Part shown: piece by piece, positions 17,396 through 27,025 of the stretch
How positions within the stretch are numbered: position 1 is the stretch's first letter
Layout: every line of letters begins with the position of its first letter
Virus record (IMG/VR): IMGVR_UViG_3300001460_000023
Span: 31,185-69,120 of that record
Strand: one strand, 5' to 3'
DNA from: a virus
DNA: 37,936 nucleotides
Made by a program: the position numbers and the translations under genes
The notes under the pieces: model-generated
Seen by the model: the letters and a program-made list of their open reading frames with translations, nothing else
The model's database searches: none
Told to the model about the DNA's origin: nothing

Positions 17396-18409
17396 TTAAA
17401 CTATTATTATTCTCCTGTTAGCTGCAGGTGCAGTTACACTAACTGTAAATTGGAAATTTTGAGTTGCTGCCCCTGTAGTTGCAACACTTCCTGTTTCATT
17501 AGTAGTACCTTGACTTAAACCATTTTTTGCCCTAACATAAACAGTTAAATTTGTTATTGTTCCTGAAGGACTTTGAGGTAAAGTTAAGCTATTGCTATAA
17601 GAACTACCAGAAGTTAAAGTTGCCTCAAATGAACTTGGAATGGTAAAAACTACATTTGCAGTTAAGTCTGATCCATTAATAGTAAAAGTAGTAGTTGACT
17701 CTGCAGAAGGTCCATTCCCAAATACATAAGACATTCCACTTACTGAAGAAGGACTAACTGAAAATGATGGAGTTGTTGCCACAAACTCAAGCACCTCTAA
17801 AGTAGTGTTACTAAGTTTATTTCCTACTCCTGTTTGTGCAGTTGTAATTGCCACTACAGATCCTGCAGATAATGACTGAGTAGAAAGACCAACCCCTACT
17901 TTACCAGTAATTGATTGAACATTTCTTTTAGTTAAAGCCTGACCACCTATTGTCCAACCTGACTGAGTTATGTTTGTAGTAGTAACTCCCATTAATAGCA
18001 TTCTTGAGTTTGCTGCTATTCCTGTTCTTGTTCTTGAGTGAGGTACATTTGCCACATCATTGTTTCCAATTTGCCCAGGAGAAGGCTGTGCTCCTGTGAA
18101 TGAATAAACATGTGTTGCCAATGGATTCCATGCCTGTCCTGTAAAGGTTACCTTAACCTGGTTTGATCCTGTGGCAGGATTGGCTAATACAAAGTATCCA
18201 TATTTGTTAGTACCTCCATTATAGTACAAACTTGCAGTTAGCTGAACATTATTATACTTAATGTTACTTATCTGATTAGACTTATTATGAGCCACTGCTA
18301 TAACAAGGAATCCATTAGATCCAGTATTTTGACTATGATTAAAAGTAACTATTCCACTGTTACCTGCAGTTGTTTTATTTATTGTTTTTTGACCTGCAAA
18401 AAGTGCCAT
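17396..18409 (-). CDS. Adhesin-like virion protein with a Bacteroidota-type Ig-like domain
   Basis: 337 residues. Residues 1-210 form a Gly/Asn/Thr-rich beta domain (VTFNHSQNTGSNGFLVIAVA and later strands) like lectin-type or jelly-roll fibre heads. Residues 214-327 are a separate Ig-like domain: FSVSPSSVSGMSYVFGNGPS, then FTINGSDLTANVVFTIPSSF, YSNSLTL, LTVYVRAKNGLSQGTTNE. That pattern (SxSG-Y--GNGPS, F-VSG-LT-NI-I--P--FE, IYVR-K-GLS-G-YNE) is common in secreted Bacteroidota proteins. There is no signal peptide, as expected for a virion protein. Likely role: binding a host surface glycan or protein. The C-terminal RRIIIV is unusual. One base separates it from the preceding stop. Confidence 0.78.
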   Translation of the reverse strand: MALFAGQKTINKTTAGNSGIVTFNHSQNTGSNGFLVIAVAHNKSNQISNIKYNNVQLTASLYYNGGTNKYGYFVLANPATGSNQVKVTFTGQAWNPLATHVYSFTGAQPSPGQIGNNDVANVPHSRTRTGIAANSRMLLMGVTTTNITQSGWTIGGQALTKRNVQSITGKVGVGLSTQSLSAGSVVAITTAQTGVGNKLSNTTLEVLEFVATTPSFSVSPSSVSGMSYVFGNGPSAESTTTFTINGSDLTANVVFTIPSSFEATLTSGSSYSNSLTLPQSPSGTITNLTVYVRAKNGLSQGTTNETGSVATTGAATQNFQFTVSVTAPAANRRIIIV

Positions 18410-18410
18410 A

Positions 18411-18701
18411 TTATAATTGGTTTATATTTGTTACCTCTACTCCTTTAAGGTCCTCCTCATCATAAACCTCTGTATTGGCTATATATACATACTCAAGATT
18501 ATTTTCAATAAAAAATGTTGAAATGTCAATTTCACCTGACACCAAACCCTCTATGTTGCTTTCAATATAAGCACCCATAGATGAATCATATGTATCATTT
18601 ATTTCATCTTTCAAAGAAAAATCTACTGTATAACCAACTTCAGTAAATTGATATTCTCCTGGACCAGGACCCAATGTTATTTTATTTATTACTGCATACA
18701 T
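18411..18701 (-). CDS. Small acidic unknown protein
   Basis: 96 residues, strongly acidic with many Glu/Asp and Ile/Val (EINDTYDSSMGAYIESNIEG, then YIANTEVYDEEDLKGVEVTN). Not recognised. No Cys or membrane segment. It is packed between the giant fibre and adhesin genes with one base on each side, which suggests a fibre chaperone or a small virion component; this is positional inference only. Confidence 0.6.
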   Translation of the reverse strand: MYAVINKITLGPGPGEYQFTEVGYTVDFSLKDEINDTYDSSMGAYIESNIEGLVSGEIDISTFFIENNLEYVYIANTEVYDEEDLKGVEVTNINQL

Positions 18702-18702
18702 A

Positions 18703-21700
18703 TTATTCTGTATAAGTTATTGTCATTTTTATAGCTGATGGAGACCCTCCCTTAGCACTTGCCTGAAAATGTATGTAGTTAGCTGCATTACATGATGCAT
18801 CAGCAAAACTTGTTAGTGTTTGTTTTGTTGTTGTTGCCTGTACATCACTTGTAAACAAGTCAGTTGCCTGGTTACTACTATGTCCAATATTAAAGTCAAT
18901 TGTTCCTGACCCAATTATTTCAACCACTACTTTGGTTATTGTAATTGCCACACCTGGTTCCCACATACCTATGTCATCTGTAGCTGTAGGATCTTCCAGG
19001 TATAAAGACTTTGTAAGTTCATCACCATCTTGCCATAAGGCATAACCAGTGGTAGAAACACACCTAAGATACTTACCTACTGCCTGGCTTGAATCGTCTA
19101 ATTGTAAGGCATAATTTGCACCTGCTCTCTTTGCAATAAACCTACCACCAACATAAGTTGCATTACTCTGGGCAGCTAATGACTCTGCTACACCTACGAC
19201 ACCGTATGCTGTATTTGTACCAGTAATATTTGCCCTGAAGATACCTCCTGCATTCTTTAATGATGTACTTCCGTTTAATACTGTCAATGTATTTGAAGAC
19301 ACATCCTGTGCCTCTCCAACAAATGCATATGCCACTCCATTTGCTGAAGGATTTGTTGTCCTTGACCAAATACCATAGTTTGAATTATTGTTATTGTTAC
19401 TATTTACTAATGCCTGAATTGCATTAGAAAGTCCACTTGTATTTGTATTTGTTGCATAAAGTGAGCCACTATTTGTAGTTCCTGTAACCATAATTGCTGC
19501 ATCATTTGATCCTGATAGTGCAGCACCTATAGACACTTTTGTTCCATTGTCATAAAAAGATCCAGTTCCCAATACATTTGTTCCTGTAAACCTTGCAGAC
19601 CTTCCTGATGCACCACTTCCACTAAGATCTGCAGTTAAATCACCTCCTCCACTTAAGTTAAGACCTGTGCCAATACTTAATTGCTCTACATCTCCAGAAC
19701 TTGCACTATATCTTCCAAGAATACTCGAAGTATTTACATTTTGCATTTTAGCAAAAGTAACTACATCATTGTCTATTGTCCAGGTATCTGAACCTGTACC
19801 AGACACTGTAATATCTCCCTTATCTCCATTGGCTAAACCTGATGCTGTTAAGGCATACCTTCCATCTGCAAAACCTTTATCAATAAGAGATCTATCTGTA
19901 AAAGATCCACCATAATTTGCAGCATATTGAATACCTTCAGTTACACTTGAGGTATCTTCAAAAGTAGTGGACCCATTTGTTCCAGTTACCCCTGTAATTT
20001 TAAAAATTCCTGCTCCTGATGTTAATTTTATTTCATCTGTAGTGTTTAGTCTTATATTTTCAAAGAGTCTTCTTGTACTGGCAGTTGCCAAACCATGACC
20101 CAAGGTAAGAGTATCTTTTCCACCAACAAGTATGTCATCACCTGAATGAATATACAAAGTACCATCTGTTTTTTTGTATTCAATAACCCCATAGCTATTA
20201 AGTCCACCTGTGGTAGTAAAGTTTACAAATTGAAGACCAATATTTCCACCAAAATCTCTGTGCTCACTAACTGTAGATGAACCAGTATTGAATTTAGTTT
20301 GTTGTATAAGGTTTGAGCCTCCATTTCCTGTTCCAGTTGCTCCACCAAAAATCAACTTACCTCCTGTCTCTTCAAATTGTACAATGTCATTTTGAGTAGC
20401 TTTTAAAACTTGGAACTTGGCTCCATTCCAAGTAACACTTGAACTTGATGCCAGTGTATCTGAGTCAGTAAAGTATGCTAATTGATTTGCTGATCCTGAT
20501 CCATTTACAAAGTTTACATCATTTGTGATCTCAGATCCAAGTAATTTTCTCCAGGATGCTGTTGTTGCTGAATCTGCTGCTAATACATGTCCTGTAGTTA
20601 ATCCTGCTAAGTCTAACAAGTTAACCTCTGCTGCTGTAGCTGTCACATCTGTTACATCTGCCAAAACAACATCTGCCCACTGACCCTGACCTACTGTAGT
20701 AACATTCTTGAAAAATCTTCCTGTAGTACCTTCATTTCCATCAATCAACTGTAAAGAGTAGTGTGCTCCAGATCCTGAGTTTGACACTTGAAACTTACCT
20801 CCAATATTGACACCTGCTGATGAGGCTACTGCCTTACCGTAAATACCAATGCTTTGAGTTGTACTTCCCCCTGTGGTAACAAGACCATAAATACCTATTG
20901 CATCATATGCACCTCCACTTCCTACTGATGATAACACCCCATAGTTTTCTGATCCTGCACTATTTGCAAAATTGTTAACGCTTAAGGCTGTTGTTTTTGA
21001 TGATCCTGGATCATTTATATGTAGTCCTGATCCTGCTACAGTTGCACCAAATAATGATGCATTTGAGCCATCAAAAATGAAGTTGGCACTTGAAGTAAGT
21101 GTATCTGAATCTGACCAATAAGCCACCTGGTTTAAAGTACCAGACCCATCAATTGCATTTGCAACCTCAGATATGTCTATTGTTCCCCAAAGTAAGTCAG
21201 TACCATCTGACTTAAGGTATTGACTTGCTGTTCCTTTTGCTAACCTATCCCATTTTGCAGTACTTCCCTTACCAACAATAAGATCACCTCTTTGGACCAC
21301 TGCTGCTTGAGTATCTGGATGTGTTACACCATCAAGTAAGTTATGTGATGCTCCTGCAGATATTACTGAAAGGAGTACTTTTTTATGGTCATTTGCTGAT
21401 GCATCCCACACCATTACAAAGTCAGTGGTTCCAACTGGAGTTGAGTCTATTACTAAATCATTTATAGTTCCCCATGATCCTGCTCCAGATCCATCTGTAG
21501 TCATAAAGTATGTAGCCACAGATCCTGTTCCCAGGTTAAGTCCACTTAAATATGCAGTTCCAAACATTGCATCACCTGGAGTCCCTGAAAACACCTCTGC
21601 TGTGTTTGTTGCCTCTTTTATATAGGTAAACCTTCCAAGTGAGTCATCATGACCAAAAAAGCCAACTTTTGCTCCTCCTGAATTATATTTAAACTCAACA

Positions 21701-24540
21701 CCTCTGTCCTTGGCATCATTTACTGCATCATCACCTATAGTAAAAACTGGATCCTTTACGGTTACTGTAGTACTATTTACTGTTGTTGTTGTTCCACCTA
21801 CAACCAAGTCCCCAGTTACTGTAAGAGTTGTACCATCCCAGGTAAAATTTGCATCACCTTCAAGTTGAGTAGTAGAAACACCACTATACACTGCTACCTG
21901 GTTCTCGACACCTGCTCCTGTAAGTCCTGGGTCCTGGTTTAATTTATATTCAGTCCCATCTGACTTAAGAAAGTATATGTCATTGTCTGGTTTCACAAAT
22001 ACCTTTCCATAAGTTGAGGTAGCTGTAACTGTAGAACCTATGCTTTTTAATGACATTGCCCCTCCAACGGTGAGTGTTTCATTTGCCACTGTCTCACCAA
22101 CACCAACTTTACCACCATTAAAATACAATAGTGAGTTTATGAAAGTACTTGGTGCAGAGGCATCAACCAAACCAAAGGTTAACTCATCATCTGAAAAACC
22201 TCCAGTTGCTGAATTATTTTTTGCAACAAATTTAAAACCTCCAATATTAGTTAGTCCTGTACCAAATAATGATGAGTTTGTAATAACAAGACCTCCCTGG
22301 TTTGACACTGACTCATGTGATTGAACTATAAAGCTATCACCTGCAGTGGTTCCAGTTGTTTGGAATAATGCCCCTGTACCAACATGAAAGTCACTTAACT
22401 GAGTATCAACTGCTGTACCTGTGTACCCTGCCTTAGCAAGGTTAAATCCAAACTTACCTGCTTGATCAACGGTAAGCCTTAAGTTTGACTCACTATAGCT
22501 AAGACCTCCAGTAAATAACCTAAATGGAGAGGTTGTTCCCCTTGCATATATATTTATTGCTCCTGGTACACCATCTGAAATAAGATGTACTGCTTTTTCA
22601 AAGTATTTTTGCTCTCCTGCCCAGGTACCAGATCCAACTGATCCTGTTGCTGATGAGATTAAACTCCCTATTGTATAATCAGTACCAGAGTCTAAGGATG
22701 CCACTTGTATAAATGACTTGGCATTTGTTCCTGTATTGTCTTGTCTGGCTACAATACCCTTTTGTGCATCGACATCTGAAAGTACATGAAGTCTGTCTGT
22801 ACTTGTCTCTGCACCAATACTTACATTTCCAGTGGAATGTATTCTCATTGCCTCAGAAATGGTATTTGCTGCTGCAGTACCAAATATTAAATCTGCTGAT
22901 GCACTTGAACCTACTCTGGTATGGTATAAAGCACCCATGTATGCCAAATTCTTTACAGTACCACCTGTATCTTTTCCTCTAAAAACAACAACTGAACTGT
23001 TATTTGCAGTTAAGTCTTCATTTTCAAGTACCAGGGAATTATTTAGTGCAGGAGTTGCATAAACATATGGAGTGTTATTGCTCATGGTACCTCTTATGGA
23101 CCCATCTGCATTTGCCAAACCTCCACCATACTTAACATGTAAGTGAGAACTTACTGATGTATGTGGACCAACTGCCAAACCACCTCCTGTAGATAAAAAT
23201 GTTGAAAGTCTTACAGAGTTAGAAGATATTTCAATGTTTCTACCTACAAGACTTGTACTTAACCTGGCACCTGAATTACTTACAGAAATATCAAAATTGT
23301 AATTGGATGTAGCTGCAGTATTAAAGGTTATGAAACCTGATGAAATAGGATCATTGCTGATCTCAACCATTTTTGTAGGAGTCTGCACCCCAAAACCTGA
23401 CTTTCCTCCTGCTGTAAGTATTGCATAGTTGGCTGTTGTTCCATTCTGTGCAGATACAATTAAACCTGTGTTTGTTGCTGAGTTTGTTGCAAGGTTGTAA
23501 AAAGTACCTGCATACTGATCTGTAGTTATACCAGTACCCTTAACATAAGCCTGTACTGCAGACCTGTTTTGTATAAAGTCTGCAGGAGTTACTGTGCCCC
23601 CATTTGACTGTAATATAAAAGCACCTGCAATGTTAGCACCTGCTACATCTGCAGCCACAGTGGATGAACCCATTACCCCAATTGCTTTTGTTGGAGTTGC
23701 TGATGATGCAGTTACTGCTCCCCAGGAACCTACCTGGATACCTTCACTGTTTTTACTTTCAAAGTAGGCACCATATGCATTTTTTGATACTGATCCTCCA
23801 TCTGCAATACCATATGCAGAATAGTTACTTGCACCTCCACTGGCTCCAAAACTACTTCCATAATTTATGCCTGATGCAGTTCCATTTGCCTCACCATATA
23901 CACCAATACCACTTGTAGTATTTGCTGACTTACCAGATAGTGCCACTGCTTTTGTTCCCTCTGAATTAAATAGAACTGATCCATTTATTACACCTGCACC
24001 TGCTGTAGTTCCACTGTCAAGTAGAACTCCCTCAGTCAAGGAATTTCCTGCACCCCATCTTACAACCCTTCCTGCTGTACCAGTACCCAACAATAAAGTT
24101 CCACTTACATCTGGCAATGTCCAGGTCCTGGACCCAGTTGTGCTTGCTGAAGTTAAATTACCTCCAGACCCTACAGAAAAATTTAAAGTATCACCATTAC
24201 TAATAACAATGTCAGTTCCTCCAGTAATATTTGCTCCTGTAAGTACTCCTGCCAATGTTCCTCCTGCTCCTGATACTGCAGAATCAACATACTGCTTTGT
24301 AGCTGCATGTAAATTTGCTGTTGGATTTGCATGCAATGTAACAAAACCTGTTACCGTTCCACCTGCAATTGGCAAATAGACACCTACTCCATCAAATGAC
24401 TTCCAGGTTGTTGTTCCAATGTCATAGTACTTTAATATTTTTTGACCAACATTGTCATCATACCACATCATTTTTGTATTTGATGGTGCAGTAGTTCCAA
24501 TGTGTATTGCTGAAATTTGTCCTAAATTAGTTGTTGGCAT
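18703..24540 (-). CDS. Giant modular tail fibre protein
   Basis: 1945 residues, dominated by Gly, Ser, Thr, Ala and Asn. The N-terminus (GQISAIHIGTTAP, then PIAGGTVTGFVTLHANPTA and AATKQYVDSA, about 57-87) matches the usual start of tail fibres. The body is built of repeated units: a module of the form NQVAYWSDSDTLTSSANF is seen five times, and each is generally followed by an IGVYG-A...GG-F type segment ending in W. The last 100 residues are a beta-sandwich tip (ITKVVVEIIGSGTIDFNIG to MTITYTE). No peptidase S74 chaperone domain. It is probably a long trimeric fibre for host recognition. Downstream small genes may help assembly. Confidence 0.85.
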   Translation of the reverse strand: MPTTNLGQISAIHIGTTAPSNTKMMWYDDNVGQKILKYYDIGTTTWKSFDGVGVYLPIAGGTVTGFVTLHANPTANLHAATKQYVDSAVSGAGGTLAGVLTGANITGGTDIVISNGDTLNFSVGSGGNLTSASTTGSRTWTLPDVSGTLLLGTGTAGRVVRWGAGNSLTEGVLLDSGTTAGAGVINGSVLFNSEGTKAVALSGKSANTTSGIGVYGEANGTASGINYGSSFGASGGASNYSAYGIADGGSVSKNAYGAYFESKNSEGIQVGSWGAVTASSATPTKAIGVMGSSTVAADVAGANIAGAFILQSNGGTVTPADFIQNRSAVQAYVKGTGITTDQYAGTFYNLATNSATNTGLIVSAQNGTTANYAILTAGGKSGFGVQTPTKMVEISNDPISSGFITFNTAATSNYNFDISVSNSGARLSTSLVGRNIEISSNSVRLSTFLSTGGGLAVGPHTSVSSHLHVKYGGGLANADGSIRGTMSNNTPYVYATPALNNSLVLENEDLTANNSSVVVFRGKDTGGTVKNLAYMGALYHTRVGSSASADLIFGTAAANTISEAMRIHSTGNVSIGAETSTDRLHVLSDVDAQKGIVARQDNTGTNAKSFIQVASLDSGTDYTIGSLISSATGSVGSGTWAGEQKYFEKAVHLISDGVPGAINIYARGTTSPFRLFTGGLSYSESNLRLTVDQAGKFGFNLAKAGYTGTAVDTQLSDFHVGTGALFQTTGTTAGDSFIVQSHESVSNQGGLVITNSSLFGTGLTNIGGFKFVAKNNSATGGFSDDELTFGLVDASAPSTFINSLLYFNGGKVGVGETVANETLTVGGAMSLKSIGSTVTATSTYGKVFVKPDNDIYFLKSDGTEYKLNQDPGLTGAGVENQVAVYSGVSTTQLEGDANFTWDGTTLTVTGDLVVGGTTTTVNSTTVTVKDPVFTIGDDAVNDAKDRGVEFKYNSGGAKVGFFGHDDSLGRFTYIKEATNTAEVFSGTPGDAMFGTAYLSGLNLGTGSVATYFMTTDGSGAGSWGTINDLVIDSTPVGTTDFVMVWDASANDHKKVLLSVISAGASHNLLDGVTHPDTQAAVVQRGDLIVGKGSTAKWDRLAKGTASQYLKSDGTDLLWGTIDISEVANAIDGSGTLNQVAYWSDSDTLTSSANFIFDGSNASLFGATVAGSGLHINDPGSSKTTALSVNNFANSAGSENYGVLSSVGSGGAYDAIGIYGLVTTGGSTTQSIGIYGKAVASSAGVNIGGKFQVSNSGSGAHYSLQLIDGNEGTTGRFFKNVTTVGQGQWADVVLADVTDVTATAAEVNLLDLAGLTTGHVLAADSATTASWRKLLGSEITNDVNFVNGSGSANQLAYFTDSDTLASSSSVTWNGAKFQVLKATQNDIVQFEETGGKLIFGGATGTGNGGSNLIQQTKFNTGSSTVSEHRDFGGNIGLQFVNFTTTGGLNSYGVIEYKKTDGTLYIHSGDDILVGGKDTLTLGHGLATASTRRLFENIRLNTTDEIKLTSGAGIFKITGVTGTNGSTTFEDTSSVTEGIQYAANYGGSFTDRSLIDKGFADGRYALTASGLANGDKGDITVSGTGSDTWTIDNDVVTFAKMQNVNTSSILGRYSASSGDVEQLSIGTGLNLSGGGDLTADLSGSGASGRSARFTGTNVLGTGSFYDNGTKVSIGAALSGSNDAAIMVTGTTNSGSLYATNTNTSGLSNAIQALVNSNNNNNSNYGIWSRTTNPSANGVAYAFVGEAQDVSSNTLTVLNGSTSLKNAGGIFRANITGTNTAYGVVGVAESLAAQSNATYVGGRFIAKRAGANYALQLDDSSQAVGKYLRCVSTTGYALWQDGDELTKSLYLEDPTATDDIGMWEPGVAITITKVVVEIIGSGTIDFNIGHSSNQATDLFTSDVQATTTKQTLTSFADASCNAANYIHFQASAKGGSPSAIKMTITYTE
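19525..19599 (-). repeat. Fibre repeat module, copy 5
   Basis: Encodes SARFTGTNVLGTGSFYDNG and following residues. It is the most divergent copy of the NQVAYW-type module but keeps the spacing of aromatic, Leu and DG/NG positions. Confidence 0.5.
20405..20487 (-). repeat. Fibre repeat module, copy 4
   Basis: Encodes NQLAYFTDSDTLASSSSVTW followed by NG. It shares SDTL-SS with copy 3, so these two are the most recently related. Confidence 0.7.
21046..21132 (-). repeat. Fibre repeat module, copy 3
   Basis: Encodes NQVAYWSDSDTLTSSANFIF followed by DG. This is the reference copy for the repeat, with N-Q-hydrophobic-A-aromatic and a terminal DG turn. Confidence 0.7.
21807..21903 (-). repeat. Fibre repeat module, copy 2
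   Basis: Encodes NQVAVYSGVSTTQLEGDANF, then WDGTTLTVTGDL. It has a two-residue longer loop than copy 3. Confidence 0.65.
24001..24072 (-). repeat. Fibre repeat module, copy 1
   Basis: Encodes GRVVRWGAGNSLTEGVLLDS near residues 157-180. It is related to the other copies by the RVVRW/NQVAYW start and the following Leu-rich turn, but lacks the DG. Confidence 0.5.
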
Positions 24541-24553
24541 GTCTATATTTTTA

Positions 24554-24859
24554 TCAAGTAGTAAACTGTAATTGTCCTGTTGAATTATCTATGGCAAAAC
24601 CTGATGCTCCTGGACCATCTGCAATAAGGTTTCCATCACTGTCTAAATAAAAGTTCATTGTTGAGGTTGCATCTTGTTTTATACCACCCTCTCCCTCTAT
24701 AAAACCAACGGTCTCAACTGTCTGAATGCTTTCTGAAATGAAGGCTAATATAACACCAGAGGACAGTGAACCATCAATGTAGGTTGTCGTTATTGTGATT
24801 AAAGATCCTGTAACTGATGAAGTAGTGTAAGTTGGTATTATTTTAGTCTCAACTGCCAT
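24554..24859 (-). CDS. Small Thr-rich virion-associated protein
   Basis: 101 residues, very rich in Thr, Ser, Ile and Gly, with strand-like patterns (SVTGSLITITTTYIDGSLSS; MNFYLDSDGNLIADGP). The C-terminal FYLDSDGNLIADGPGASGFA resembles short repeats found in fibre or baseplate proteins. No enzyme motif. It lies between Baseplate_J and the giant fibre (1-base gap upstream, 13 bases downstream), so it may join the fibre to the baseplate. Function not established. Confidence 0.65.
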   Translation of the reverse strand: MAVETKIIPTYTTSSVTGSLITITTTYIDGSLSSGVILAFISESIQTVETVGFIEGEGGIKQDATSTMNFYLDSDGNLIADGPGASGFAIDNSTGQLQFTT

Positions 24860-24860
24860 A

Positions 24861-26060
24861 TTATATAGTCTTTAATATTGTTTGCTGAAATGATGAGTCT
24901 GGATCACTTGGAAAAAAGTTTGGATTCAATGATCCTGCTACATTACTTATTACATTTCCAGATAGATCCAACATAAGAAAACTTCTAATTCTTGGAAGTT
25001 TATTTTTGGCAATTATAACATCTTTCCCTGGAATAAACTTTGTATCTGGAACTGCTTTGACACCTGTTGTATTTTTTGCTATTGATAGCAATTCATCCCA
25101 CTCAACTTTTTTGTCTGCAGTCCAGAATCTAAAATCAAGATATTTACTAAATCTGATCTGAATTTCTTTTCTTATGTCATCTGGATTAAATGATGGAAGT
25201 AACTCAACCCTAAAAGTAATATCTATAGGTTGAAAGTCCATGTTTCTCAACTCAATAAGAGAGGATGTTGTACCGTATGGTTTAAGATCTGAAATTGATA
25301 GATATTTGGATGCTCTGGTTTCAATGTCGTTTAACTCTGAGGTTGTTAGTCCTATTCCGTTTTGAGTTGCTATTGCCAAAACAACCTGGCTGTGTGCATT
25401 GGTTCCCTGGTAAAAAACTCTAAGAACATTATTGTTTATCTTACCAAATACTTGAGTTAATTTTGAAATTGTACCTGTAGCTGCTAAATTGGACCCCTCT
25501 TTTATTCTTTTCTTGAAGGTATCATCAGCCTCATTGTCCCTACCACCAAAACACCCATACTCATTAACAGTATAGCTGTGACCTGTTGGAGTTGGAGAAA
25601 CTGAGTCAATAGATAATGGATCTACGTTTGTATTTGATCCACTGGTCTGACTTCTAATTTTAACATATGCATACCCGTTTACACCAATCACCACTGTAGA
25701 CTCTATGTCAAATACTATTCCATCCCTTCCTGTAAAAGTATTTAGTCCTGCAGTATATGTTGTACCAGGAAGACCAACCACTCTCACAAAAGTTGAACTC
25801 TGAGATGAACCAAACCTGGCTGACACCCCTCTTGATTGTGCAATTTGATCTAACTGTATGCCATATGCAGAATCAACTAAAATATGTGCCTCAACCAAGG
25901 CAATGTCTTTTATTGCTTTCTGACCAATCTTTGCCATAGCAAAGGTTATTCCACTCAATACGCTATTGTCAGAGATCTTATTTACTTTGGTTGTGTTGTT
26001 AAGTATAGTCTCTGCTGCAATTTGTTTAAGTTCACTTATAGTTGACAGTCTTACATTCAT
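24861..26060 (-). CDS. Baseplate J-like protein (wedge component)
   Basis: 399 residues. Baseplate_J family, the P2 gpJ / T4 gp6 type wedge protein that forms the ring around the hub and relays the signal for sheath contraction. The family signature GGRDNEADDTFKKRIKE (172-188) is clear, preceded by a beta domain with GLPGTTYTAGLNTFTGRDG (96-114) and an N-terminal helical part (DSAYGIQLDQIAQSRGV). The C-terminal half is the usual alpha/beta domain. Length fits gpJ-like proteins (300-400). ATG start with A/T-rich leader; 36 bases after the previous stop. Confidence 0.9.
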   Translation of the reverse strand: MNVRLSTISELKQIAAETILNNTTKVNKISDNSVLSGITFAMAKIGQKAIKDIALVEAHILVDSAYGIQLDQIAQSRGVSARFGSSQSSTFVRVVGLPGTTYTAGLNTFTGRDGIVFDIESTVVIGVNGYAYVKIRSQTSGSNTNVDPLSIDSVSPTPTGHSYTVNEYGCFGGRDNEADDTFKKRIKEGSNLAATGTISKLTQVFGKINNNVLRVFYQGTNAHSQVVLAIATQNGIGLTTSELNDIETRASKYLSISDLKPYGTTSSLIELRNMDFQPIDITFRVELLPSFNPDDIRKEIQIRFSKYLDFRFWTADKKVEWDELLSIAKNTTGVKAVPDTKFIPGKDVIIAKNKLPRIRSFLMLDLSGNVISNVAGSLNPNFFPSDPDSSFQQTILKTI

Positions 26061-26096
26061 AAGACTAAATATATGAAAAATAATCCAATTACAAGA

Positions 26097-27023
26097 TTAA
26101 AACACCGTATCTAAATTAAATAACTCACCACTTTTTGAGGTGATTTCCAACTCAACAAACACTCCATCCTGGACCTTTTCTATTGAAGTTAGATTCCAGT
26201 CTGAAATAGTATCATCACCATTAAAAATCTCAGTTAATTGTCTTATTAAAATAGGATAAGATACAGAATTTATATTTTGACCTGCAGCCAAGTTTTTGTT
26301 AAGTCCATCCTCAATAAATTCAGGATTGTCTCCTTTTTTTAAATTTACCAGGATATTTACTGTCTGCATGAATGCATCATCACCAGACAAAACTTTAAGA
26401 TCATTGTCATCCCAGGTTATTTTTTTTAAAACATCCTTACCCTTAATTGTCTCTCTACTCAGTATGTCAACCACTGAGTTAACCTCAAAGGACTGGGAGT
26501 TTGAAGTAGTTACATTTAGCTTTGTGCCTCCTTCAGGAGTATATGCCTCCTCCCTTAAGTCATTCCTTATTGCTATGTCATACCAACTTTGATGCTCATC
26601 TGCAAACCCTAAAGTTGATCCTGTCATCATTTCAATGGTTTGCCTTTGTTTAAGAATTACATCAGTTTCAACTTTTGAGATAGCATGACCATTTGTTGTT
26701 GAACTCCTGGACCACTTTGGAGTATTTAAAATTGTTACAAGTGTTAATTTTATATTATCAACCAGTTCAAGTAGGTCCCAAAAGTCATTGGTTTTAAAAC
26801 CATTTCTGTTTGAATTTATAACCTGATCAAGAACCTGGGACTCATTTATCAAATTGTTTAAAAACTTTAATTGAGATGAAGGCACCATTGGTGAAGTTCC
26901 AGAGTAGTACCCTATTATGGGACTTAAATTATCTGAAATAAATATGTCATATGCCAGGAGGTATTTTTCCAAATCATACCTTGTTATGTCTTTAAACTTT
27001 TCTAATAAATTGCTATCAACCAT
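26097..27023 (-). CDS. Putative baseplate wedge protein (possible gp25-like C-terminus)
   Basis: 308 residues. The first 170 residues are helical with an SPMVPSSQLKFLNNLINES stretch. Residues about 205-305 (DDAFMQTVNILVNLKKGDNP, then LIRQLTEIFNGDD and VFVELEITSKSG) resemble the GpW/gp25-like wedge fold that normally accompanies Baseplate_J. The gene directly precedes Baseplate_J, as gp25-type genes usually do. The N-terminal helical half is not part of gp25, so this would be a fusion or a divergent relative. Moderate confidence from position, low from sequence. Confidence 0.72.
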   Translation of the reverse strand: MVDSNLLEKFKDITRYDLEKYLLAYDIFISDNLSPIIGYYSGTSPMVPSSQLKFLNNLINESQVLDQVINSNRNGFKTNDFWDLLELVDNIKLTLVTILNTPKWSRSSTTNGHAISKVETDVILKQRQTIEMMTGSTLGFADEHQSWYDIAIRNDLREEAYTPEGGTKLNVTTSNSQSFEVNSVVDILSRETIKGKDVLKKITWDDNDLKVLSGDDAFMQTVNILVNLKKGDNPEFIEDGLNKNLAAGQNINSVSYPILIRQLTEIFNGDDTISDWNLTSIEKVQDGVFVELEITSKSGELFNLDTVF

Positions 27024-27025
27024 GG

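Noticed and set aside
12301-24540. Diversity-generating retroelement acting on a fibre tip
   Set aside because: No reverse transcriptase and no paired template/variable repeats are visible in the window.
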